Assembly (NCBI RefSeq): GCF_000003605.2
Contig: NW_003133344.1
Location: 610,427-674,426, forward strand
Direction of reading: 5' to 3'
DNA from: Saccoglossus kowalevskii
Lineage: Eukaryota > Hemichordata > Enteropneusta > Harrimaniidae
Length of the DNA: 64,000 nt
The translations under genes were made by a program, and so were the position numbers. A model generated the notes under the pieces. That model was given only the letters and a program-made list of their open reading frames with translations, ran no database searches and was not told the DNA's origin. Shown here in pieces: positions 41,237 through 51,425 of this stretch. The stretch's first letter is position 1, and every line of letters starts with the position of its first letter.

Positions 41237-41280
41237 GAACTCCAGATGAACTCCAGATGAACTCCAGATGAACTCCAGCT
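41237..41280. repeat. 11-bp tandem repeat, four units
   Basis: GAACTCCAGAT is repeated four times, the last unit with one change (GAACTCCAGCT). Confidence 0.97.
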
Positions 41281-42179
41281 TGCACAAATGTTGAAAGACT
41301 ACGCCGTATTTAGACCTCACCGGGGCCTGAAGAAATTCAACATGGTTAAAGGATTGACCTCTGTAAGCTAGTCACTGAACCCTACTTCTATGAAACACAT
41401 TAACTGATTAGTGTTAATCCAAACTGAGAATCAATATGTTTCGTTTTTCGAAGTACATGTTTTTATCCGATCTTACGACGACCGTGCGCCCTGTTGTACA
41501 GAAATAGGGTTCTCCTAAACAAGTTTGACCTGACGTGACATTCGCCATCTTTGAAAATCATGCCTACGGAAGAAGATGTAGAGAGCGTACATTTGAGGAC
41601 TGTTACTTCCTGTACGTCACAATAATTATACTGCTTTGCAAGATAAATTACCCTTACACATCCATGAATTAAAATGTGAAATATATGCATTAATTATAGA
41701 CATATTGAAAAAAGTAGTTCAAGAGGCCCACTAGTGTATTGTTGATCCAAAAACACTGACTCGTCTTGAGTTAATCTAAATCAATAATACTTCTGTACTA
41801 GGCCGTGCTTCTATTTTAAACGAACGTAGCTATGCTAATTTTGACAGCGAAGACTTTTTCTTTCTCTCGAAAATAAGAAAGTAATAACTAAGATAAAGTG
41901 AGTACTGACTATATGTCTTCTGTTTTACAATTCCCTCACTGTAAGCTGTAACGCACTCTTCAAGACTAATTGGTCTGTTGGATCTGAATTTACGACAATC
42001 ATTCAAGACATTGCGGAAGTCGTTTTCTCCTAGTATCATTTACCTAAGGTTTATCGGATTGTAGCCCTTTTTACAACAAAAGCCTCTTAATGAGTGTATA
42101 AAGTTTGATGATTAACTTTAAATTTATGTTATTGACACAATTTTAAGACACTACGGTATATATCTCCACAAGCAGCAAT

Positions 42180-42560
42180 GGTGGGCTTGTAACCTATACG
42201 CTATTGGATCATATCGCTCTGAATCGTAATGCTTGGGACACACCCATGACCCAGTATGAGGTATATTTGTCAGAATTGGTTGCTGGGGGTTACTAGGTGT
42301 CAGTAATCTGTTTTTATTTTTAAGTATAGTGGCAATTATGTTTATGTTTTCAAAAATGCTGTTTTGGGGGATTGGTTACTACGGCGGAGGGCTTTCTGGC
42401 TAGGGCAGGACAGACCCACCTCACTCTCCTGAGTGCCTGACTTTATTCATATGGCGTCAGGCATGTATATGTGAGGGTTTACTTGTAATTACTTGTATGC
42501 ATGTCAATGAGGTCACATGACCATTTAATCATGCACAACTCTTGTACAAGAGACTAGTAC
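42180..42560. other. Composition-shifted segment, no gene seen
   Basis: This stretch is visibly richer in G than its flanks (for example a GGTTGCTGGGGGTTACTAGG motif) and contains a small hairpin, TGCCTGAC/GTCAGGCA, near 42434-42463. It lacks an open frame or a recognised repeat. It may be an old SINE-like insertion or an untranslated exon. Confidence 0.25.
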
Positions 42561-43407
42561 CATTAGACACACAAATCTAGGCCATGCTATTCTTAGCGTA
42601 ATATCTAGAACAAAGAAGTTCTAAGCGTAGTTGCCATGGCTGTAGTCGTGGTTGCTATGATGTGATGTCATACGTAAGATGTATCTAAACGTTTATACAC
42701 TAAATATAAAGAAAATTACGAATTAGCTTTGTATGAAAAAACAATTTCAACATTCTTTTCACCAAATTAGAGGGTCTATTTCATTAATAATTCAATCCCG
42801 AAAACGTAATTTTGAACCATTCTTTAAGCAACTATGCAGTACACGTACTTCAACATAACATAACAGTTCTCAAGTTACGGATATACAGCCTTCTAATACT
42901 AACACAGGGGGAATTCCTGGCATTTTGTTGTACATTAAAATACATAGTATATAATACAATGGCTCAAGCATATAATTTGAATACTTTTTAGTGAAATACA
43001 TTCCAAAATATGACAACCCTATTTCTTTGTATGTACATGCTCATCAAATATTTGGCACATACGTAGTACTGTAACAGTACTCGAGCTATAAGCTGAGGGA
43101 TATTTATTCCTCATTTCTCATGTATAAAACATTCCAAATTTGATTACACGGAATATCTGAGTGTGCTCTGCTTTTTCAATCTCAATTTAAAACTTTCAAT
43201 GGATTTCCGTGAGTATTGTGTTCCTATCCCAGGGGGTGAATTGAATTGAACTTAATGTCGATTTCCTATTGTGAATTCGTTGTTTTTCAATAACTTACTG
43301 ACAATTTTAGTATACATTGCCGGGTATATATGTAAAACATTGAATCACGTTTCAGTGAGTTCATTGATTTCTTTGACTCATGTTACTCCTGTCTCTTTTC
43401 ATCCTCG

Positions 43408-43491
43408 TCTTTTTTGCTCCAATTGCTTCCAATTTCAGTTCCAAAGCAGTCTTGTTTGCTTCAATTGCTCCCAATTCCAGTTTCAATGAAA
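43408..43491. repeat. 42-bp direct repeat, two units
   Basis: Two adjacent 42-bp units beginning GTCTTTTTTGCTCCAATTGC and GTCTTGTTTGCTTCAATTGC, alike over most positions. The short protein repeats in both strands come from this duplication. Confidence 0.85.
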
Positions 43492-45136
43492 GCAGCAAGT
43501 AATTTTCTAGAATGGCCGCGTGGTACTCTGACGAGAGGCTCTGAATACTTAGCAAGCGCCCTCAATTGGTGAACGTGTATGTTTGTAAATATATGTTTGC
43601 AGTTTATAATAAATCACAATTCAATTCTGTCGTAGTAGTAGTAGTGTAGTATCAACAACAAAACACGGAGGTCTTTGTCCATATTCCATTCTTAAAGAAA
43701 ACGTATCTGGCTTTTACCTTAAACATCGAGCGGCAAAACTAGTATTTCTATCACAGGTTTTTCAAAAAATGCCTACATAATGTGATCCACGGAAATCACG
43801 AAAAGAACGCTGCGGGCGCTAATTATTTGTGTGTTGTGTTAGTTTGCACTTCTGAATTATACAATCAACGACCAATTATAAAATCCAACGACAAAATTGA
43901 AATAAATGCAAAAACTGCGTAGCATAAATGCTGACTTTGAAATTGTATGTATATATATGTTATTATTTCAGTAAAGAAAAACCATAATCTGTACTTATAT
44001 GTTTGTAGCGGTCTTTCAACAGAATCAACCGTAGGTAGAAACTTCAATCAGCTACGTCATGGTTAAAGTGCTCCAGAAATGTCTGGTTATTTACTAATCT
44101 GAATATGCATTGCTGCGTTTTGCTAATATACATATGCATGAATTAAAACGGTGGCGGTTTACTAATATGCATGATGTTTAGAAAAGACCAGATTTCGAGT
44201 TACCGAACTAAATGCACCGCCAGCACAATAGGTCGCATGAACAAGAATGATATAATAAGCATCTAGGTAATAGTGAGCTACAAAAAACTTGGACCATGAA
44301 CGCGAAGAGCGCCATCACAGTTGAAAGACGATTTACTTCTCTACTTTATTTACACTCATATCATCAATGTCGCCCTCTATAAGCTGATAGTTCCATACTA
44401 AAAAAAACCTATAAACTAGGGTGGCGCGCTTCAATTTCTTGAAACATGTGCGGCAACTTGAAAGCGTCGTGTGCAAAAGTTAGTTTGACATCACCTTCCA
44501 GGCAAAAGGTAAAGAGGGAGATCGGCTTACAGAACATTCACAAGTTGATGAATGTTAATGTTTTAAATGTCTCAATATCATGAACAAAATCTGTTGAATA
44601 GTTTTCAAACTGTTGGTAATAATCTGTGTCTGTTATATTCGATCAATTTTTTGGAATTTTTCTAAAATGTGCAGAACAAGACATCTCCTTTTTTAATGAT
44701 ACTACAAAAACCAGGAAAACCACGTCGAGAATACACATTTCAAGACGTGAAATATATCAAACGCAATCAACGACAACAACAAAATGTTGGTAAATTTGCC
44801 GAAGAAAACAGTGTTTGACAGGTCGTTGACCCTGGAACTCTTCATTTGCATACTTTGATATTTATTGATATTATTTTTTTTTAAATCTTAAACAATTCCC
44901 ATCTCTTTAATTCTGCATCTATTTTCTCTGTAGATTACCATAGTCGTACACGCCACCTATACAATACACACACGTACCGTAATATATCATTATAATCCAG
45001 ACAGCAACTGCGTCAACATGTGCTATGTGACAGTTTAAAGCGGAATTTGAGTCTCAAGTTTTCATGCCACTAATCAACCAATGCCTTAAATGCCTTGCAA
45101 GAACCAATGAAATGTTTTAAATATTTCTTTTCTCAG

Positions 45137-45174
45137 GTGCTACCTGTTTGAGGGCGTAATCACCTCGGTCAAAG
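45137..45174 (+). CDS. Candidate internal exon, plus strand
   Basis: A 38-nt segment between a strong acceptor (atatttcttttctcag) and a strong donor (AAAG|GTGAGA). Its GC content (20 of 38) is well above the local background. Only one frame is open, reading CYLFEGVITSVK, with entry phase 2 and exit phase 1. The entry matches the exit of exon 3887-4080 and the exit matches one frame of 50945-51014. No protein family is recognised. Confidence 0.42.
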
Positions 45175-45529
45175 GTGAGACCAACATGTGGTCTTTTGTT
45201 TACTACTTAGCGGCTGTGTACCTGTGGGTTTATTCTGTGTGTATTTGGATGTTCTAATCTTGGTGTTTTCCAGTGATTTCTCTTGGTGCAATCCAAATGC
45301 AGTAGGTGTGTCTTGTTTACCTGAGATTTGCAAGAGTTTGAGCTGGCCAACAAGTTAGTTTTTTTCATATGGTTGATTACTGGCATGTTGATTTCCCATA
45401 TTTGACCCATGTTTTCAACTTTCTTCATCATTTTCAAATAGCAATCTCGTCATATGTTAACATTGTCGTCTATTGAAATTCAATTAGTGGTATGAGCCCT
45501 CGAGCGACGATAACAACACACGCTAAAAA

Positions 45530-45618
45530 CGCAAAGGATCATGGGTATACGCATGTTTGTAAACATTGACACGCTATGGCCTACTGGCGCATGCGTAGAT
45601 GACGACTCTCCGCTTTAA
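45530..45618 (-). mobile_element. TTAA MITE, partial copy
   Basis: The minus strand starts TTAAAGCGGAGAGTCGTCAT and shares ACGCATGCGCCAGTAGGCC, a TTTACAAAC motif and a CCTTTGCG block with copy 1. The distal end seems to be missing. Confidence 0.6.
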
Positions 45619-46223
45619 TACAAATTGGCTACTAGGAATATTTAGATTCTGCAACTGGGACCCAGGTTTTCATACTCGGGAATAACATAGAAACGAGACA
45701 TGAGCACGCCCTCTATGGTGGAATGTATGTAATGCCCTTTAGTTATGAGAAACAGTCCCCTCCCCGGACATCGGCGAAGACAGGATCCACACAAATTCGA
45801 AATGAACTCGCGGAAGACCGAATGGCGCGAGGAACTACATCATATGTTTATACCTCTTGCATATAAATTTGGAGTGATATTCACATATTAATTATAAATG
45901 TGTTATAATTTTTCATTTGTTTATGCAAAATTATTAAATGGATTACTTCCCATACTAGTGCAGACTATTGATTGATTGGTTTTGACAAATAAATCGAGTC
46001 AACATAGTCTGTGCAGATGGGTTGTGTAGTGGTTCATTGTGTACTTGTCAAGAACGTATTCCAATTAATATTCTGGTTTTCATCTGTCTGTAACAACACA
46101 TGGTACGCAGAATTCTGATAACACGTTGAAGGTTATGGTGGGCATATCGATAGCGAATGTAGAAAGTATGGAGTTAGTTTACAATTTGTGAAATCTGGTA
46201 ATATTTAATTATTAATTCGAGTT

Positions 46224-47450
46224 TTGTGCCTACAAGGGCTTGCATTTCCACGCTTCTGTAGGATCGTAGAGGAAGAGATTAGTCGGAATAATTCATGCCA
46301 TTCGGCCACACAACGCTATCACATTCGAACAATTCCTCGTAACTTAGGGGGTGTTTCACGATACTACCAGCGAGCCCCCGTAAGACACTCGCCAATCTTT
46401 CGCTCACTTGCTCGACACTCATTTGTTTTCAAGCGACGATCTGATTCAAAAGCATGCATGCTCTCTGGCAGAAATGTGGCCGTAATGGGCACACTCGACG
46501 TGCGAAAGAGACTTCGGATATTCCGAAAGATTATCGTTACACCCCAAAGGTGGTCAGGGAATGTATGGAGGATGATGATCAAGAATTCTTCCAATTCAAT
46601 CGAAGGCGGGTTAAGAGGTTTGTGAGGCATTTTGTTCTGGCGTTTTATGCGTTATATGTAGATACTGATGATTTAATTGGCAGTGGGGAATTTGCTGTTG
46701 TTACTAGTATGCGATCAGAAATTGACAACGCACGTGATGGAAACGACTCTTGCTCGGATTTCGTGGTGAACTCTAATGTAACATTTCAATATTTGCCGTG
46801 CGACTTCCAAGTATGTGATTACGTTGGTTTCTGACTGTCATCAGCTTATTTGCGAAGTGCTCACATAATCCGACCACAGACGCGAACGAGATGTGCATGT
46901 TTCGCTCAAATCATGATTAAACATTGACCCACTTTTCACATTATTAATAAAACACGGATCGCCAATTGTCAAAAATATCTGTGTCGTTTTGACGCGCATT
47001 GACCTAACGATACGCCATGTTTTCTCAATGCAGTGACGTTGCGATCTTGATAGCGTAGTGTCAAACATCACCCGTGACAACACGGCCGTTAGACATAGCG
47101 TAAACACTGATGCGTTTCTGTTGATGTCGATGCGTAAAAAGAATAATAGAAGACAGAATATATATGATATTTTAAATACACGCAACTACACCGACAACGT
47201 ATATGCATGTGCGCGGCGTTAACATGGCGGCGTACCGGTGACATCGTGTGACACGGCGACGAACGGCCAGTTTGACTATCATTTTATTTTTTCGCTTCTG
47301 CTCTGCACGATCTGTATGCGCATCACCTGCGCGCTCACTCAGATCCGGCACATTTGGCAATTTGTTTTTATCAGCGTGTGGAACGAGAAAATGTCTGCCC
47401 ATCCACGAACGTGTCTCCGCTTAGCAGACGACATTATTGCCTGACGAACA
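46224..47450. other. GC/CpG-richer island with overlapping open frames
   Basis: G+C and CpG are clearly higher than in the flanks, especially at 46320-46620 and 47200-47430. Several frames are open at once: plus 46224-46625, plus 46454-46834 and minus 46364-46630 in the first part, and both strands at 47172-47444. The second part contains AACATGGCGGCGTACCGGTG, a good start-codon context followed by a donor-like CCG|GTGACA. It could be a promoter plus first exon. Composition alone would also open frames. Confidence 0.3.
46454..46834 (+). CDS. Hypothetical protein, 126 codons, possibly an exon
   Basis: The frame has a balanced, soluble composition: a basic start (KCGRNGHTRRAKE), an acidic patch (ECMEDDDQEFF), a basic stretch (NRRRVKRFVRH) and an acidic, Asn-rich end (EIDNARDGNDSCSD). 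A consensus-like donor CCAA|GTATGT at 46811 would end an exon in phase 0 after YLPCDFQ. An in-frame TGA precedes the ATG by three codons. No family is recognised and the frame overlaps another open one, so confidence is limited. Confidence 0.28.
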   Translation: MHALWQKCGRNGHTRRAKETSDIPKDYRYTPKVVRECMEDDDQEFFQFNRRRVKRFVRHFVLAFYALYVDTDDLIGSGEFAVVTSMRSEIDNARDGNDSCSDFVVNSNVTFQYLPCDFQVCDYVGF

Positions 47451-48317
47451 TTTTTTCACGGATGTATATCACTTTTCTGATCAGGAGTGTCTAAAAGACA
47501 GTTATTTTTGCACTACAAAGCGTGATACGTTTGTGAAATAAGCAGAGGTCACACAGAAGTGCCAATGAACGTTGATATATTAGTTTTCTCCCTGTTTTAC
47601 CCTGTACTCTTCATTGTATTGATGCTGTGAGCGACAGACATCATTACGATGGATACGTGTTCCCCCGGCTGACTAATTGTAGACTGCCCATCCTCTTACA
47701 CGATGGTTGTACAGCGAACTTGTTCAGCTAACTCTGCCGAGCGTATACACTTCACAAATTCATCAAACAAGTGTTCATCGGCGTGAACCGCGTGAATCTC
47801 GCGAGAGTTCACGTTGTCTAACCCTGAATTATGGAGTGATTTCAAGTGTTTCCAACACGGCGGCAATTTATGACCGATGTGGCAACCGATAGGATTATTT
47901 ACAAAAAAATATGGAATATATAGACATAAAAATATATGTGTGTGGTGGGTGTTGACACTCATTAAATGTGCTAGCGGAGTTAAATACATGGTCAATAACC
48001 GCAATTGGATAACAATTATACGGTTTCTGAATACTAGTTGTGTTGCCAAGCAACCGCTGAAAATATAAATGCGCTCATTAATTCCAAATATTGATTTTGA
48101 AGCGCTGTCATGGCCACACTCGTTTTATTTAGGGGGTCGTTTTGATTTTCTATTGAATCCGGTCGTTGTCAATAACGTTCGACACACAGCAACGTATGCG
48201 GATGTCTCCCCATTGTGACGTGGGTTTTGAGAAAACGACACCGTTGTATTACATTACAAACGCGTGATTACATGCAAGCAAAACACTATAAATTGACAGT
48301 GGTGTTTTGATGAAGGC

Positions 48318-48749
48318 TCTTTTTCACAATCACTTCCAGACTCCCTCAAAAACATCAACAACAGAAACAAATTTAAATATGAAATGAAACATTATTTGCT
48401 TTGTTAAATTCCTCGATTACCTCCCATTTCTCTGCAAAAAAAAAAAATTCTTTTCTTCTGCATATACATTCGTTGTACCAGTAGTTCGTTTATATTATTA
48501 TTACACATAATTTTTTAGTCATATTTATATCTAAATCATATAGATTACCTTTTAATTTTCGTTATGTAAATAGTAATTTTCCTTTCCTTTACCAGTAAAT
48601 TGTAAATTTCTACTTGACAGTCTGGGCCATGGACTGGACTAGTCCATAAGGACTATTTTCATGGTCCACGCCGGAATTACTACTATTGTATTTTGTTTAT
48701 AAGTTCTGTTATAATGGTCTTTCTGGTGAAATAAATAAATAAATAAAAA
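48318..48749 (+). mobile_element. 5'-truncated LINE (3' end only)
   Basis: The first 90 bases read SFSQSLPDSLKNINNRNKFK and then YEMKHYLLC with a stop. This matches the usual C-terminal end of non-LTR retrotransposon reverse-transcriptase proteins, which commonly carry an LP-x-S-[IL]-K/R motif followed by a helix of basic and hydrophobic residues. A 3' UTR of about 340 bases follows, with a palindromic part near 48621-48676 (GGACTAGTCC core), and the element ends in an AAATA repeat. The tail type suggests a CR1/L2-like clade, by inference only. The 5' end is lost, so it cannot move. Confidence 0.6.
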
Positions 48750-50344
48750 TCATATGTTCTCGCAACATATCGGGCGCGCTCAGTTGCATGATAATCATGG
48801 TCAAGATCACATGAAATTGGAATAAGACCCCTAATCATTTTAGAGAGCCGTTGGTTTTGTTTTGAAACATTTAGCTTTTTAATGCAGATCCTCGTCTCCG
48901 AGCGTCACGGGGATGACACCGCCTTTTCCGGTTTTCGAAAATCATCATGGGCATAGTCGTATTTGATGTAGTTCGATAGTGTTGTGTACCACGGACATTA
49001 CATTAGAGAACATTAGGTACCTGATGTTTATTGGACGAAGCCAATGTTTTGGATTACAACTATTTAACCGAGCACAGGCATTACCGCCTACGGGAAATCA
49101 ATTTGCGGACGCTTGCTTGCGACGTGTCGTCGGCGTTCGGTCACCTTTGTGTGCATATTCCATGTTCGCCGCGTAGCTTCCTGTCTAGAAAAGTACTGCC
49201 GGATATTGTCAAAAAGCCAAGTCACAAATCAGTGAAACATTTATCAGTGAAGTAACACTCTTATTGACAGCTATTCTAGTCCATTTCGAGATATCAATCA
49301 GTTTCCTTATCTGAAATCAAACACCATTATGTTTTTTAGTGTTGGTTCTTTGAATTAATAAAGCAATATAATAGAAATGTTCTCCAACAAGTACCTGTAT
49401 TATACCAAGTTCATTGATATGAAAAGATATGGACGTGAAATTGCCCTTAATAGCGATTAATTGCGGAAGTATGACGTCACGTATAGAATAAAACGCCTAT
49501 AATAACGCGACTTCATATTTTGTTTTCATTCACGACGTGATTTTAATGAGCAGCGTAGAAAACAAGCATTGTGGGAGTTATTATGGAAAACAGTCTCAGG
49601 TTACCACACACAGCCAATTATTGCGTCATGGTTACTGATGCGAAAATAACACAAAATCATTCAAAACACTATCTGCAATTTTGATTTTGTGAGTATCTAC
49701 TTGAATTGTACATAACACAGTAGCTATAGCTGCAACAGCTGTGTGTTTGTGTCGGATACGGCGGTATATGCTGCAAACCACTCCTTCACTGGACAGTGTC
49801 AATATTTTATGATTTAATTTAACTGTGAGTGTATTATTTTATATTTGCCCGACTTTGAGTGCCCTTCATATTAATGTAGTCACGTGATGTCATGGGTTTT
49901 GTATAACGCGATTATAACGAGAATTGTCATAATTACATTAGCCCTCTTCGAAGCAATTCAGTGTATTGCGTCTCAGTGGTGTATACTGCCACGTGAAAGA
50001 CAATGGTATCATTTTAATTTAAATATGACCCCTTTATTTTGCTCGCGTGCCCCCTTTTAGTATGTGTCTATAATTTGTACATACACTCAAGAGTCGTCTG
50101 ATTTACGGGAGATTGTAATGGGTTTACTACTCGCGCAAGGTGAATGACTGATCCGTGCGGCGCGGCAGTCCGATGTTGGCCGACAACGTAACAACGCCAT
50201 GACTATTTACACCCAGCATTTGTATTAATTGTAACCTCTTGGTAGCGTAATACTATAATCTTACATTCACGAACACGCACTTGGAGATGTATTGGCTATA
50301 CCTGTGTATTGCTTCCTGATTACCTTGTTTTCTGATGGTGAAAC

Positions 50345-50475
50345 GTAACGCGGTGGTCGTCGCGCAGCGCGTGTTGGAATTTCATGTAAATAAACAATGT
50401 GTTGTACACCCGTTGTATACGTCGCTATTAGTCCCATATCGAACAAAACACGGCACGACGACTGCCGGCCTTTAA
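50345..50475 (+). mobile_element. TTAA MITE, copy 3 (near complete, 131 bp)
   Basis: The left end GTAACGCGGTGGTCGTCGCG pairs with the right end, read in reverse as TTAAAGGCCGGCAGTCGTCG. The interior block TTCATGTAAATAAACAATG and the following 50 bases, including TCCCATATCGAA, are shared with the copy at 58953-59084, so these two form one subfamily. Confidence 0.65.
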
Positions 50476-50944
50476 AGACTGCGTTCGTGAACCACGGCGT
50501 TAACCATGGTCATATAGCGTCCACGCACGTAGGCGCTGAATGACGTAACGTTCACGCTATGCATGTGACGCGTGATGATGTATGTCGCATCGTTTACAAT
50601 ATGTGTATTGCGCGCAACGACCATGGCCGCAAAACGTTTGTTATTGCAGTCAACATTTTTTGGTTTAGCGGTTTTTTGCAAATCCCGTTCAGAATTTAAC
50701 TTACCGAAAGCTGGGTGAATGTTATCCCGAAATTACCCTACGGCGAACACTGACTGATCATTCAGAATGTAAAACACATGCACGCATTTTTTATTTTTTT
50801 TAGGTCCTGACAAATATACAAAGAAATAATATAGTTACATTTTAGAACCTAATTTCCCTTGGTTTCTTTCCCTTCAATATTCATTAAGATACATTTCCCG
50901 ATCATGCATTTAAATAATATCGTATATTTGTTCAATTCTTACAG

Positions 50945-51014
50945 TTCTCCTGCCACCGAACTTGCTTCCAGGCGAGGTGTTTTCAGTCGACGACACTACG
51001 GATCCGTGGAGCTG
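50945..51014 (+). CDS. Candidate internal exon, plus strand
   Basis: A 70-nt segment, 40 of 70 bases G or C, between a good acceptor (tttgttcaattcttacag) and a near-consensus donor (GCTG|GTGAGT). All three frames are open. In the phase set by 45137-45174 it reads LPPNLLPGEVFSVDDTTDPW; entered in phase 2 it reads SPATELASRRGVFSRRHYGS and then VEL, which contains RRHYGS, a basophilic-kinase-like site in keeping with the style of exon 3887-4080. The splice signals and composition make a real exon likely, but the frame and product are undecided. Confidence 0.45.
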
Positions 51015-51353
51015 GTGAGTATACAAGCTTTCAGTTTCTCAAATATTTCCCCGAAAATAACCTTTTAAAACGTGAACTTTGGCATTATACTTCATAGATA
51101 TTGGTTCGCCTACGGCATGTGTTCCGAGTCTGCGTGGTAAGGGTCCCGGTTTGACGTGTGCCAGCTTCGAACCATCCATGTATTTATATTGTCAACCCCT
51201 AGACGGGATGTGTGTTCTAACGATTGCATTTGACTTTGACAAATGATCTGTTGATATTGAGTGATCATTTTAACGTTTCAACGACCTAAATTTCAAATGG
51301 TGATCGATCCTGCTTGATTTGGCCGTGATCTCATGTGCAGGACGGTCTTGAAG

Positions 51354-51425
51354 TTAAAGCGGTGGGAAGGGGATGGTCGTCACCTGCGCATGCTTAAGAT
51401 GGCTACATGATGTCATTGTTTACAA
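51354..51425 (+). mobile_element. TTAA MITE, partial copy
   Basis: Starts TTAAAGCGGTGGGAAGGGGA and continues with GGTCGTCACCTGCGCATGC, a GGCTACATGATG block and a TTGTTTACAA motif, as in copy 1. The far terminus is not visible. Confidence 0.55.

Noticed and set aside
42143-42165. ACACTACGGTA motif resembling the terminus of the 63.4 kb MITE
   Set aside because: No partner terminus or TTAA pair in the neighbourhood; an 11-base match can be chance.
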